From the NCBI GenBank assembly GCA_945888325.1, contig CAMDAC010000011.1:1-64000 (forward strand): 64,000 bases of DNA. Reading direction: 5' to 3'. The position numbers were made by a program, and so were the translations under genes. A model generated the notes under the pieces. The model had not been told where the DNA came from and ran no database searches. It was given only the letters and a program-made list of their open reading frames with translations. Below are positions 26,805 through 34,970 of the stretch, piece by piece; position 1 is the stretch's first letter; every line of letters begins with the position of its first letter. The DNA is from Candidatus Sulfopaludibacter sp. SbA3. Lineage in GTDB: Bacteria; Pseudomonadota; Alphaproteobacteria; Caulobacterales; Hyphomonadaceae.

Positions 26805-28289
26805 TCATTTCCCGCGCTTCGCCCACATCTTCCGGATATTCCCCGACTGCGCCGCCTGGCGGACCCAGGGGTCCAGCAGCCAGAGCGCGGCTGCATAGAT
26901 CACGACACCGGCGGCGATCAAGACGACCAAGGCTCCCACCGGCGGCAAGTACGCCTCCAAGGCAGCCGAGAGCGCGCAGACAGCGCCGCCCATGACCAGG
27001 CTGGCCGCAATCGGCGGCACGAGAATCGACGCCTGCCGAAGCATGCCGAAGCCCGTCGTCGCCTTCACGAACCACGCGGCGAACGGCCAGGTGATCCATC
27101 CGCGCAGCAAGGACGCCGCCGCTATCGCGATCACACCGAACGGCGCGAGGACGAGCAGCAGCAGGATATGCGTCACAACACTGACCGCGATCGACGCGCT
27201 GGCCGTCAGAGATTTCCCCGCAGCCTGCGTCGCGGCAATGTTCACCTTTGAGGCGACGACGCGCAGGTTTGCTAGCACGGTGATGGCCGAGATGAGTCCG
27301 ACGCCGGCGAACGCATCGCCCACAGCCATCGGCACCAGCAGCGGCGCAATGGCGGCGAAGCCGGCTAGCATCGGAAAGCTGGTGATGGCGATGGCGCGCC
27401 AGGCGTCCGTCATCAGCGCGTGGAAGCGGACGGTTTCGCGCGCCGCATCCGAGAGGACCGGCAGCGCCATGGCCCCGACGGGCTGGGCCACGAAGGACTG
27501 GATCTGATCTGCGATGCGGGTCGCGACCGACAGGAGGCCGAGCCCCTCAGGCCCGAAGAAGACCGTCGCGGCCACCTGAGGCGCGAGCCGGTCCACCCGG
27601 CCGAGGGCGTTGGCCGCCAGCATGCCGGAGACGAACGGCAGCGCGGCGCGGATGGATCCCGCATCGAGGCCGCCATCCGGCAGCCAGCGGACGAACACGA
27701 AATTCGAAGTGACCAGGATGGTCCGGCGCACGACCTCAAGCCCGATCAGCGACCAGACCCCTGCCCCCATCAGCGCCAGCCCGATGGCCGCAGCAAGTCC
27801 GGTCAGCGCGGCCACCATGCTGACTTTGGACAGGAGGCGAAACTGCTGGCGGCGGCGCAGGAGACTTTCCGGCACGATGCCGAGCGCCGTAATCAGCATG
27901 AGGCCGCACGCCGCCGCGATCACAGGCATCGCTTCGGCATATCCCAGGGTTCCAGACACCAGTGCCGCAACCGGCAGCGTGACGGCCGCGCAGGCGAGCG
28001 CCAGGCCAGAATTGGCCCAGAAGGCTGAATTGAGATCAGCGCGGGAGATATCCGCTTTCTGTTCCACCGGGCTCGACAGTACCCCGCCGGTTAGCACCTC
28101 GCCTGCTGCAATTGCCATCAGCGCTATGCCATACAGTCCGTAGTCGGACGGCAGCAGGAAGCGCGTGAGAACGATGACCGAGGCAAGGCCGGCGAGCATC
28201 TGCACGATCGAGGCGAGGCTGGTCCAACCGAACTTGCGGGCAAGATCGCGGCGGCCACGGCCTGCCGGCGCGGGCATAGCGAGGCTCAT
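26805..28289 (-). CDS. Lipopolysaccharide/oligosaccharide flippase (MOP superfamily, Wzx-like)
   Basis: A 494-aa integral membrane protein with 12-14 hydrophobic helices. The N-terminus (LARKFGWTSLASIVQMLAGL, VLTRFLLPSDYGLYGIALM) is typical of polysaccharide flippases, with the SDYGLY motif after helix 2. A conserved loop VPESLLRRRQQFRLLSKV follows helix 5. It should move lipid-linked sugars across the inner membrane. The ATG at 28289 overlaps the stop of the ATP-grasp gene by 4 bp (ATGA), so the two are coupled. A longer frame upstream lacks a start signal and overlaps the previous gene. Confidence 0.85.
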   Translation of the reverse strand: MSLAMPAPAGRGRRDLARKFGWTSLASIVQMLAGLASVIVLTRFLLPSDYGLYGIALMAIAAGEVLTGGVLSSPVEQKADISRADLNSAFWANSGLALACAAVTLPVAALVSGTLGYAEAMPVIAAACGLMLITALGIVPESLLRRRQQFRLLSKVSMVAALTGLAAAIGLALMGAGVWSLIGLEVVRRTILVTSNFVFVRWLPDGGLDAGSIRAALPFVSGMLAANALGRVDRLAPQVAATVFFGPEGLGLLSVATRIADQIQSFVAQPVGAMALPVLSDAARETVRFHALMTDAWRAIAITSFPMLAGFAAIAPLLVPMAVGDAFAGVGLISAITVLANLRVVASKVNIAATQAAGKSLTASASIAVSVVTHILLLLVLAPFGVIAIAAASLLRGWITWPFAAWFVKATTGFGMLRQASILVPPIAASLVMGGAVCALSAALEAYLPPVGALVVLIAAGVVIYAAALWLLDPWVRQAAQSGNIRKMWAKRGK

Positions 28290-29341
28290 GAGGCCAGCCG
28301 ATGTGGCAGCGCCGCCCAGAGGCACTGCGCCATCCAGTCGAACGAGGCGTTCACCCGCTCCACGGCGTTGCGCTCGGCGCTGAGTACGCTTTCTTCCCCG
28401 CGCGGCAGACAGAAATACGGATTGGCTTCCCACAGGATCGGCGAGCCGTCCGGCCGGAGGCTGTAGTCCACGGCCGCGACATCCAGGCCAAGGGCGGCGA
28501 CGGCGCGCACGAGAACATCCTTGTACGGAACTTCTGACTCGAAGTAGGTGTGGTCTTCAGCGATCAGCTCATCGAAAAGGTCGCAGCGAAAGCCGATAGA
28601 CCGGAGGACCTTGCGCTTCGGGCTGGCTTCGCGGGCGAACAGGCTGTTGGAGAGGCCGACCACGAGTTCGCGCGAGAAGAACAGATGGCTGGCCTTGACC
28701 TCGCCCCGGAACACGAAGGCGCGGGCCTTGTGATGGAAGCGGCTGTAGAGGCTCGACGGATCGGCGCCGGCAGCGCGGTATTCGGCGCGGACATCGTGGA
28801 CGCGGACCAGCGCCGCCGGAGAGCAGAGCTTGCGAGCCGCGCGGTCCGCATCGGCCTGTGTCGACAGCACCCGGATGCCGCGCTCGGCATGTGTATCATT
28901 GCCGCGCAGCAGGCTCGGGCCGTTCATTTCGGCAAACGCCGCAGGCAATTGGCTTGCGTCTTCGATGCAGCGCACGGGCGCGCTGGGAATACCGGCTTTG
29001 GACCAGATGGCGGACTGGAGCGCCTTGGCAGTGTTCGAGAGGGCTTCCGGCGAGTTCAGTACGGCAATCCCCCGGCGGGCAGCGGAATGGGCGATGGCCG
29101 TAGCTTCCGCATAGCAATCCGGATATTTCTGGCGCAGCGGGTCACCCAGCCAGAACACGACGAGACCAATCCCCGAGAGGCTGGGCGCGGGTTGCCCGGT
29201 CTCGTGGAAAACGAGCCGCGCTGCCAGTTCAGGATCACGGATCTTGAGGCGCGCGAGGAACACGTCCCCCGTCGGCACGGTGCGACCGCGCCCCGGACCA
29301 TGTGTTACTATCAGTACATTCCCCAGCGCTCCGGTGGCCAT
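28286..29341 (-). CDS. ATP-grasp-like protein of the glycan cluster
   Basis: A 351-aa protein with weak but consistent ATP-grasp features. There is an N-terminal pre-ATP-grasp part (GNVLIVTHGPGRGRTVPTGD), a nucleotide-binding middle (ALVRVHDVRAEYRAAGAD) and the catalytic-end pattern AAVDYSLRPDGSPILWEANP, with Asp, Glu and Asn where such enzymes bind metal. Relatives ligate an amine to a carboxylate. It is translationally coupled to the flippase gene, so a role in modifying a glycan or its peptide part is plausible but unproven. The first ATG is used; no strong ribosome-binding site is seen. About 130 bp separate it from mmsB upstream. Confidence 0.65.
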   Translation of the reverse strand: MATGALGNVLIVTHGPGRGRTVPTGDVFLARLKIRDPELAARLVFHETGQPAPSLSGIGLVVFWLGDPLRQKYPDCYAEATAIAHSAARRGIAVLNSPEALSNTAKALQSAIWSKAGIPSAPVRCIEDASQLPAAFAEMNGPSLLRGNDTHAERGIRVLSTQADADRAARKLCSPAALVRVHDVRAEYRAAGADPSSLYSRFHHKARAFVFRGEVKASHLFFSRELVVGLSNSLFAREASPKRKVLRSIGFRCDLFDELIAEDHTYFESEVPYKDVLVRAVAALGLDVAAVDYSLRPDGSPILWEANPYFCLPRGEESVLSAERNAVERVNASFDWMAQCLWAALPHRLAS

Positions 29342-29474
29342 TTCGGTCCCGTTTGTCCCAATTCGCGTCAGGCGCCGCTACACTGGCGGCGCTTCCCGGG
29401 ACTGATGCGGCAACTACTGTGCCAGCAGGCGCGAAGGTAAACGGACCGGCGAAACTACGGACAGTCGGCCCGTC

Positions 29475-30371
29475 TCAGCGCGGAATTTCGCCTTTGACGT
29501 CTTTCATGACGCCGGAGAAATCGAGACCTGCAAAGCCCCTGTCGCACAAGGCCTGGTAGATCTTTTCCGCCTGCTCGCCGAAGCGGATTTCGGCGCCGGA
29601 GGCATAAGCGGCGTCGGCCGCCAGGTGAAGGTCTTTCGCCATCATCGCAACCGCGAAGCCAGGCTTGTAATCCCGGTTGGCGGGCGAAGTCGGAACCGGG
29701 CCGGGCGCCGGGCAATAGCTGGTCATCGACCAGCACTGGCCGGAGGACACCGACGAGATCTTGTAAAAGGTTTCCGCGTCCAGCCCGAGTTTTTCGGCGA
29801 GGTTGAAGGCCTCGCAGGTGGCGATCATCGAGATGCCGAGCAGCATGTTGTTGGCGATCTTGGCGGCCTGCCCGTTGCCGGGTCCGCCGGCATGGAAGAT
29901 GTTCTTGCCCATGCCCTTGAGGACCTGCTCGGCCTTCTCGAACGCCCGGGCTGTGCCGCCCACCATGAAAGTCAGCGTGCCCGCTTCGGCCGCCGCCACG
30001 CCGCCCGAGACCGGCGCGTCGACCAGGATCAGGCCGGAGAGGTCCGCCTGGATGTGCGCCTCGCGCGCATCCGCGACGGCTATGGTGGAGCAATCGATCA
30101 GCAGCGTGCCGCGCTTTGCGTGATGCTTGACCCCGTCTGGGCCGAAATAGACGTTGAGCACATGCTTGCCGGCGGGCAGCATGGAGACGACGACGTCGGC
30201 ATCTTTCACCACATCCGCGACGGACGAAGCGGCGCGGGCGCCCTTCGCCGCAACGGCGGCGACCGCTTCGGCGCTCAGATCAAATGCTGCGACGGTGTGG
30301 CCGGCCTTCACGAGGTTGGCACACATGCCGCCGCCCATGTTGCCGAGGCCGATGAAGGCGATCTTGGTCAT
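29475..30371 (-). CDS. mmsB: 3-hydroxyisobutyrate dehydrogenase
   Basis: A 298-aa NAD-dependent beta-hydroxyacid dehydrogenase. It begins with the Rossmann motif IAFIGLGNMGGGMCANLVKAGH, described in pieces: GLGNMG at 8-13. The family substrate loop DAPVSGGVAAAEAGTL (about 120-135) and the catalytic Lys in AAKIANNMLLG (about 171) are present. It oxidises 3-hydroxyisobutyrate to methylmalonate semialdehyde in valine degradation, feeding MmsA at 32063-33559. Its start is 1 bp after the stop of the upstream enoyl-CoA hydratase gene, so they form an operon. Confidence 0.9.
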   Translation of the reverse strand: MTKIAFIGLGNMGGGMCANLVKAGHTVAAFDLSAEAVAAVAAKGARAASSVADVVKDADVVVSMLPAGKHVLNVYFGPDGVKHHAKRGTLLIDCSTIAVADAREAHIQADLSGLILVDAPVSGGVAAAEAGTLTFMVGGTARAFEKAEQVLKGMGKNIFHAGGPGNGQAAKIANNMLLGISMIATCEAFNLAEKLGLDAETFYKISSVSSGQCWSMTSYCPAPGPVPTSPANRDYKPGFAVAMMAKDLHLAADAAYASGAEIRFGEQAEKIYQALCDRGFAGLDFSGVMKDVKGEIPR

Positions 30372-30372
30372 G

Positions 30373-31149
30373 TCACTTGTCCTCGAATTTGGCAGGGCGT
30401 TTTTCGCTGAAGGCGGCCATGCCTTCTTTCTGGTCGGCGGTTCCGAACAGGCCCTGGAACAGGCGGCGTTCGAACTTCACACCCTCCGTGGTCGGAAGTT
30501 CGAGCGCACGGGCCACCATTTCCTTCGCCGCCATCAGCGACGGCACCGAGAAACCAGCGATCTCGTTCGCCGCAGCGAGGGCGACCTCCATCAGCCTCTC
30601 ATGCGGCACGACGCGCGAGACGAGGCCGATCCGGTCCGCCTCAGCCGCGTCGATCATCCGGCCGGTCAGCACAAGGTCCATGGCTTTCGCCTTGCCCACC
30701 GCCTTTGTCAGGCGGATGGAGCCGCCCATGCCGGGCGTGACGCCAAGCTTGATTTCCGGCTGGCCAAACTTCGCCTTGTCGGAGGCAATGATCAGGTCGC
30801 ACATCATTGCAAGTTCGCACCCGCCCCCGAGCGCAAAGCCGTTGACCGCCGCGATCACCGGCTTGCGGCTTGCCGCGAACCGGTCCCAGCCGGCGAAATA
30901 GTCTTCGACATACATGTCCGAGAAGGATTGCGGCTGCATCTCCTTGATGTCGGCGCCAGCCGCAAATGCGCGGCCCGCACCCGTCAGCACACTGACGGCG
31001 ATATCCTTATTCCGGTCGATCGCAGCAAAGCATTCTACAACCTCAGACATGATCTCCGCATTGAGCGCGTTGAGGCTGTCCGGCCGGTTCAGCGTCACGA
31101 TCGCGACGCGGCCCTTCTGTTCGAAGGTAATCGTCTTGTAGTCGGTCAT
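30373..31149 (-). CDS. Enoyl-CoA hydratase (crotonase) of the valine cluster
   Basis: A 258-aa crotonase of standard length. The CoA loop GAGRAFAAGADIKEM (about 57-71) and both catalytic Glu residues are present: GGGCELAMMCD and PEIKLGVTPGMGGSIRL. The C-terminal pattern FGTADQKEGMAAFSEKRPAKF is typical of short-chain enoyl-CoA hydratases. With mmsB immediately downstream and mmsA upstream it is probably the methacrylyl-CoA hydratase of valine catabolism, but it could serve general beta-oxidation. The 3-hydroxyisobutyryl-CoA hydrolase that would sit between is not seen here. Confidence 0.85.
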   Translation of the reverse strand: MTDYKTITFEQKGRVAIVTLNRPDSLNALNAEIMSEVVECFAAIDRNKDIAVSVLTGAGRAFAAGADIKEMQPQSFSDMYVEDYFAGWDRFAASRKPVIAAVNGFALGGGCELAMMCDLIIASDKAKFGQPEIKLGVTPGMGGSIRLTKAVGKAKAMDLVLTGRMIDAAEADRIGLVSRVVPHERLMEVALAAANEIAGFSVPSLMAAKEMVARALELPTTEGVKFERRLFQGLFGTADQKEGMAAFSEKRPAKFEDK

Positions 31150-31203
31150 CGGTTCGGGGTGGCCTTTCAGGTTGGATGGCGCCTGGGCGCTGGAAATTCT
31201 AGA

Positions 31204-31983
31204 TCAGGCGCCAGGCGGCGGTCCAGGCGGTGGCAGGAAATCGAGACCGCTGGTGCCGGCGAGAGGTGTGCCCGCGACGACCGCGTCATAGACGGCTTCG
31301 CCCACGGGCGAGAAACCGATGACCCGGGCCAGGACGGTAACGGCCAGCAATACGCCGATTCCCCAGAACCAGGCGGGATGCGGACGGCCGTGGGTGCGCC
31401 AGTCGTAGAAGATGCCTATGGCGGGGAAGATCAGAGCGATCAGGCCGGCGATTTCAAAAGCATAGGGCGGAAGGAGCGGCATCGGCAGGAGTCGGCCGAA
31501 GCCAGGCCCCATCAGCAGCACGAATGAGCCGATCTGCAAGCGCGCATGCCAATCGGTCTGCTTGCGCAGGACATAAGCCGCAACGAGCAGGCCGATGGCG
31601 GCGTAGAGCGACAGCGGGTTGGCGATGATGAAATGCTGCGGCTGGAAGAAGAAGGGCGTGCGCCCCGTCTGCACGGCCGCGACCGTCACCCAGGTTCCGA
31701 AGATGAGGAGGCCGAGCGCCCAGATGGCGGCCAGTTTGCCGACCTGCCGGTGCAGCGCGATGTTGCCCGCCCCGGCGAGCCAGATCTGTGTCAACACAAT
31801 GCCGACCCAACCCATGAACACAACGGCATGGGCATGAACCACCAGCGGCGCGCCGAAGCTCGACCGCCCCACAGCAAGCTGGACGACGAAGCCCGCCACC
31901 AGGATGACGGCCATACCCGTCGCAAGGTTACGGAAAAAGCGGCGATCATCCGCCACGGGGGCAGAAATATTGGCAGTCGTCAT
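31204..31983 (-). CDS. Multi-pass membrane protein of unknown function
   Basis: A 259-aa protein with seven or so hydrophobic helices. Histidines lie at helix ends (VVHAHAVVFMGWVGI, NIALHRQVGKL, FFQPQHFIIANP), a spacing reminiscent of membrane haem or quinone proteins such as DUF2306 or cytochrome b561 types, but no firm family match. It ends in a Pro/Gly tail. GGAGGG lies 6 nt before the ATG at 31983; longer upstream open frame is a shadow of mmsA. It sits between the crotonase and mmsA on the same strand, so it may be part of the valine operon. Confidence 0.6.
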   Translation of the reverse strand: MTTANISAPVADDRRFFRNLATGMAVILVAGFVVQLAVGRSSFGAPLVVHAHAVVFMGWVGIVLTQIWLAGAGNIALHRQVGKLAAIWALGLLIFGTWVTVAAVQTGRTPFFFQPQHFIIANPLSLYAAIGLLVAAYVLRKQTDWHARLQIGSFVLLMGPGFGRLLPMPLLPPYAFEIAGLIALIFPAIGIFYDWRTHGRPHPAWFWGIGVLLAVTVLARVIGFSPVGEAVYDAVVAGTPLAGTSGLDFLPPPGPPPGA

Positions 31984-32062
31984 GAAACCCTCCCCGGTTT
32001 CGATGGATGGACCTGACCGAGTTACCTGACCCGCGATTTGCCTACAAGCGCCCCGCCGGGGC

Positions 32063-33559
32063 TCAGCCCATTGTCGGGATGACGAAGGCCTGATCGCCGA
32101 CATCGCCGTCCGGCCAGCGCTGGGTAACAGTCTTGATTTTGGTCCAGAACTTGATGCCTTCCGGGCCGTGCTGGTTGGTGTCGCCGAACGCCGAGCGCTT
32201 CCAGCCGCCGAACGTGTGATAGGCGACCGGCACCGGGATCGGCACGTTGATGCCGACCATGCCAACATTCACCTGCGCCGCAAACTCGCGCGCGGCGCGG
32301 CCATTGGACGTGAAGATCGCGCAACCGTTCCCATACTGATGATCCGAAGCGTAGCCCGCGGCTTCCTCCAGCGTTTCAGCGCGTACCACCTGCAACACCG
32401 GCCCGAAGATTTCCTCATGATAGGATTTCATGCCGGGCTTTACATGGTCGAATAGCGACGGCCCTATGAAGAAGCCCTTCTCGTGCCCCTGAAGCGTATG
32501 GCCCCGGCCATCGAGCACGAGCTTGGCGCCCTCATCGACACCCATCTGGATGTAGCTTTCGATCTTCGCCTTGTGCACGGCGGAGACGACCGGACCATAA
32601 TGCGCGTCCTTGTCGGTGGAGATGCCGATCTTCAGCTTCTGCGCCTCGGCCGCCATCCGCTCGACAAACTCGTCCGCCGTTTTCTTGCCCACCGGCACGG
32701 CCACCGGCAGCGCCATGCAGCGCTCCCCCGCCGAACCGTAAGCCGCGCCGACGATGTCCTTGACGGCCTGTTCCATGTCCGCGTCCGGCAGGATGATGCC
32801 GTGGTTCTTCGCCCCGCCCATGGCCTGCACGCGCTTGCCGTGCGCGGTGCCGGTCGAATAAACGTATTGTGCGATGTCGGACGATCCGACGAAGCTGACA
32901 GCCTTGATGTCCGGATGCGTCAGGATCGCATCGACCGAGACCTTGTCGCCATTGACGACGTTCAGCACACCGGCTGGCGCGCCTGCCTCAAGCATCAGCT
33001 CGGCGAGCCGCATCGGCACCGAAGGATCCTTCTCCGACGGCTTCAGGATGAATGTGTTGCCGCAGGCAATGGCGACCGCCGCCATCCAGCACGGGATCAT
33101 GGCGGGGAAGTTGAACGGCGTGATGCCGGCGCAGACGCCGAGCGCCTGGCGCATCGAGTAGACATCAATGCCGGGCCCAGCCCCTTCGGTGTACTCACCT
33201 TTCAGCAGGTGCGGCACGCCGCAGGCAAACTCGACCACATCAAGGCCGCGCTGGATGTCGCCCTTCGAGTCGGCGATCACCTTGCCGTGCTCGGACGACA
33301 GGAGATGCGCGAGGTCGTTCATGTTCGCCTCGACGAGGCGCTTGAACTCGAACATCACGCGGGCGCGGCGCTGCGGGTTAGTCGTCGCCCAGCCCGGAAG
33401 CGCCGCCCTGGCCGCGTCCACGGCCGCGCCGAGTTCTGCAACCGTCGCCAGCGCGACGCGGGCCTGAACCTCGCCGGTATTTGGATTGTAGATGTCGCCA
33501 AACCGGCCGGATGTGCCGGTGACGGCCTTGCCGCCGATGAAATGATGCACCTCGCGCAT
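32063..33559 (-). CDS. mmsA: CoA-acylating methylmalonate-semialdehyde dehydrogenase
   Basis: A 498-aa aldehyde dehydrogenase, the usual MmsA length. It converts methylmalonate semialdehyde to propionyl-CoA. The start MREVHHFIGGKAV is typical. NAD-binding ITPFNFPAMIPCWM and FVGSSDIAQYVY, and the catalytic Cys281 in GSAGERCMALPVAVPVG, are intact. The catalytic base Glu of hydrolytic ALDHs is replaced by the AMGGAKNHG stretch, as expected for CoA-dependent members. The ATG at 33559 is chosen because the family aligns there; a longer frame upstream has no homology. It heads the valine cluster and is divergent from the efflux pair. Confidence 0.93.
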   Translation of the reverse strand: MREVHHFIGGKAVTGTSGRFGDIYNPNTGEVQARVALATVAELGAAVDAARAALPGWATTNPQRRARVMFEFKRLVEANMNDLAHLLSSEHGKVIADSKGDIQRGLDVVEFACGVPHLLKGEYTEGAGPGIDVYSMRQALGVCAGITPFNFPAMIPCWMAAVAIACGNTFILKPSEKDPSVPMRLAELMLEAGAPAGVLNVVNGDKVSVDAILTHPDIKAVSFVGSSDIAQYVYSTGTAHGKRVQAMGGAKNHGIILPDADMEQAVKDIVGAAYGSAGERCMALPVAVPVGKKTADEFVERMAAEAQKLKIGISTDKDAHYGPVVSAVHKAKIESYIQMGVDEGAKLVLDGRGHTLQGHEKGFFIGPSLFDHVKPGMKSYHEEIFGPVLQVVRAETLEEAAGYASDHQYGNGCAIFTSNGRAAREFAAQVNVGMVGINVPIPVPVAYHTFGGWKRSAFGDTNQHGPEGIKFWTKIKTVTQRWPDGDVGDQAFVIPTMG

Positions 33560-33794
33560 GGCGTGTCTCCCTGTTCTCTGGCGCGCGTTATAGGCGCACC
33601 CTCGCCCGAGATACATGGCGAATTTCGCCGCCGATGCCCTGCCGAAACGGCCCGGCGCAAAATGCCGCTTGCTTGCCTCAGCGGCAGGTTCCGGATCAAT
33701 GTATCCAGACGGCGAGCGGAACGCACGAAGAGGCGTCCGCCGGCAGACCGTCAGGGAGGAACACACCGGCGTTTTCCCATGCCGGAACAGAGCA

Positions 33795-34970
33795 ATGGAC
33801 GGCGATTCGCAACTTCTGACCGAAACCCAGCTGACAGCGCGGCAACGCGCCGCCGAACTCCTCAGCTCGCCCCGCAACCGGCAACGAATCGCGATCGCCG
33901 CTGGCCTGATCTTCCTGCTGCTGGCCGCGCGCTTCGTGATGGACCGCGCCGCCTACGTCTCCACCTCCGATGCCCGGATAGCGGCCGACATGATCGCCGT
34001 CTCGACCGACATCTCCGGGCGCATCACCAGCGTCGCCGTCAGCGAAGGCGACCGGGTGTCCGCAGGCGACGTGCTCTACACGATCGATGACCGCGAAGCC
34101 GTCTTCACGCTCGCCCAATACGAGGCCGAGGCCAGCCGCCTGCGCGCCGAGATCGCGCGGGAGGAAGCACGCGCCGGCCTAGCCACATCCAAGGCCGGCA
34201 GCCAGGTCGCCGCGCGTCAGGCCGGCACGCGATCTGCGTCCGCCTCGGTCGAGGCCGCGCGGTCAAACCTCGAAAACGCGAAGCAGGAACACGACCGCAC
34301 GAAGAACCTGTTCGAGCAGGGACGGATTCCGAAAAGCACCTACGACCAGGCCAAGAACGCCCTTGATACCGCCGCGCAAGACTTGCTCCGCGCGCAGGCG
34401 GAGCGCGAGACCGCCGCCGCCGACCAGCGCACCGCCAGCATCACCGGCCAGGAAGTCCGCCTGATCGATTATGACCTCTCCGTCCTCCAGGCCGAGCTCG
34501 AACAGGCCGTCGCGCGGGTGGAGGCGCAGAAGGTTGTGCTGGACCAGCACACCATCCGGGCGCCGGTGGACGGCGTGATCGATGAGCTGTTCTATGACGC
34601 AGGCGAGCATTCCCTGCATGGGTTCCGGATGGCGCTGATGCATGATCCGGACGCGGTGTGGGTGTCGGCCAATATCAAAGAAACCGATATCCGGAATGTG
34701 CACCCGGGGGCCGCCGTGAAGGTCAAGGCGGACAGCAATCCGTCTGCCGACATAAGAGGCCGCGTGACCCGCGTGCGCGAAGCGACGCTGTCGGAAGCAG
34801 CGATGATGCCGAACCCGAATGCCAACGGCGTGTTCACCAAGATCACGCAGCGCATCAAGGTGCGCATCGATCTCGAACCGACGGATGTGCACCTGCGCAC
34901 GGGCACGATGGTCAGCATACGGATCCGCAAGTCAGACGGCCCCGCCGCGCCGGCGCCGGTTGCATCTTGA
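33795..34970 (+). CDS. HlyD/EmrA-family membrane fusion protein
   Basis: A 391-aa periplasmic adaptor. It has one N-terminal transmembrane helix (about 32-48), a lipoyl half-domain (DISGRITSVAVSEGDRVSAGDVLYTID, in pieces), a coiled-coil hairpin about 110-230 and a second half (TIRAPVDGVIDELFYDAGE). It links an inner-membrane MFS pump to an outer-membrane channel. The MFS gene follows with a TTGA overlap. No clear ribosome-binding site lies before the ATG at 33795, although AGGGAGGA is seen about 35 bp upstream, so the start is not certain. It is divergent from mmsA. Confidence 0.85.
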   Translation: MDGDSQLLTETQLTARQRAAELLSSPRNRQRIAIAAGLIFLLLAARFVMDRAAYVSTSDARIAADMIAVSTDISGRITSVAVSEGDRVSAGDVLYTIDDREAVFTLAQYEAEASRLRAEIAREEARAGLATSKAGSQVAARQAGTRSASASVEAARSNLENAKQEHDRTKNLFEQGRIPKSTYDQAKNALDTAAQDLLRAQAERETAAADQRTASITGQEVRLIDYDLSVLQAELEQAVARVEAQKVVLDQHTIRAPVDGVIDELFYDAGEHSLHGFRMALMHDPDAVWVSANIKETDIRNVHPGAAVKVKADSNPSADIRGRVTRVREATLSEAAMMPNPNANGVFTKITQRIKVRIDLEPTDVHLRTGTMVSIRIRKSDGPAAPAPVAS

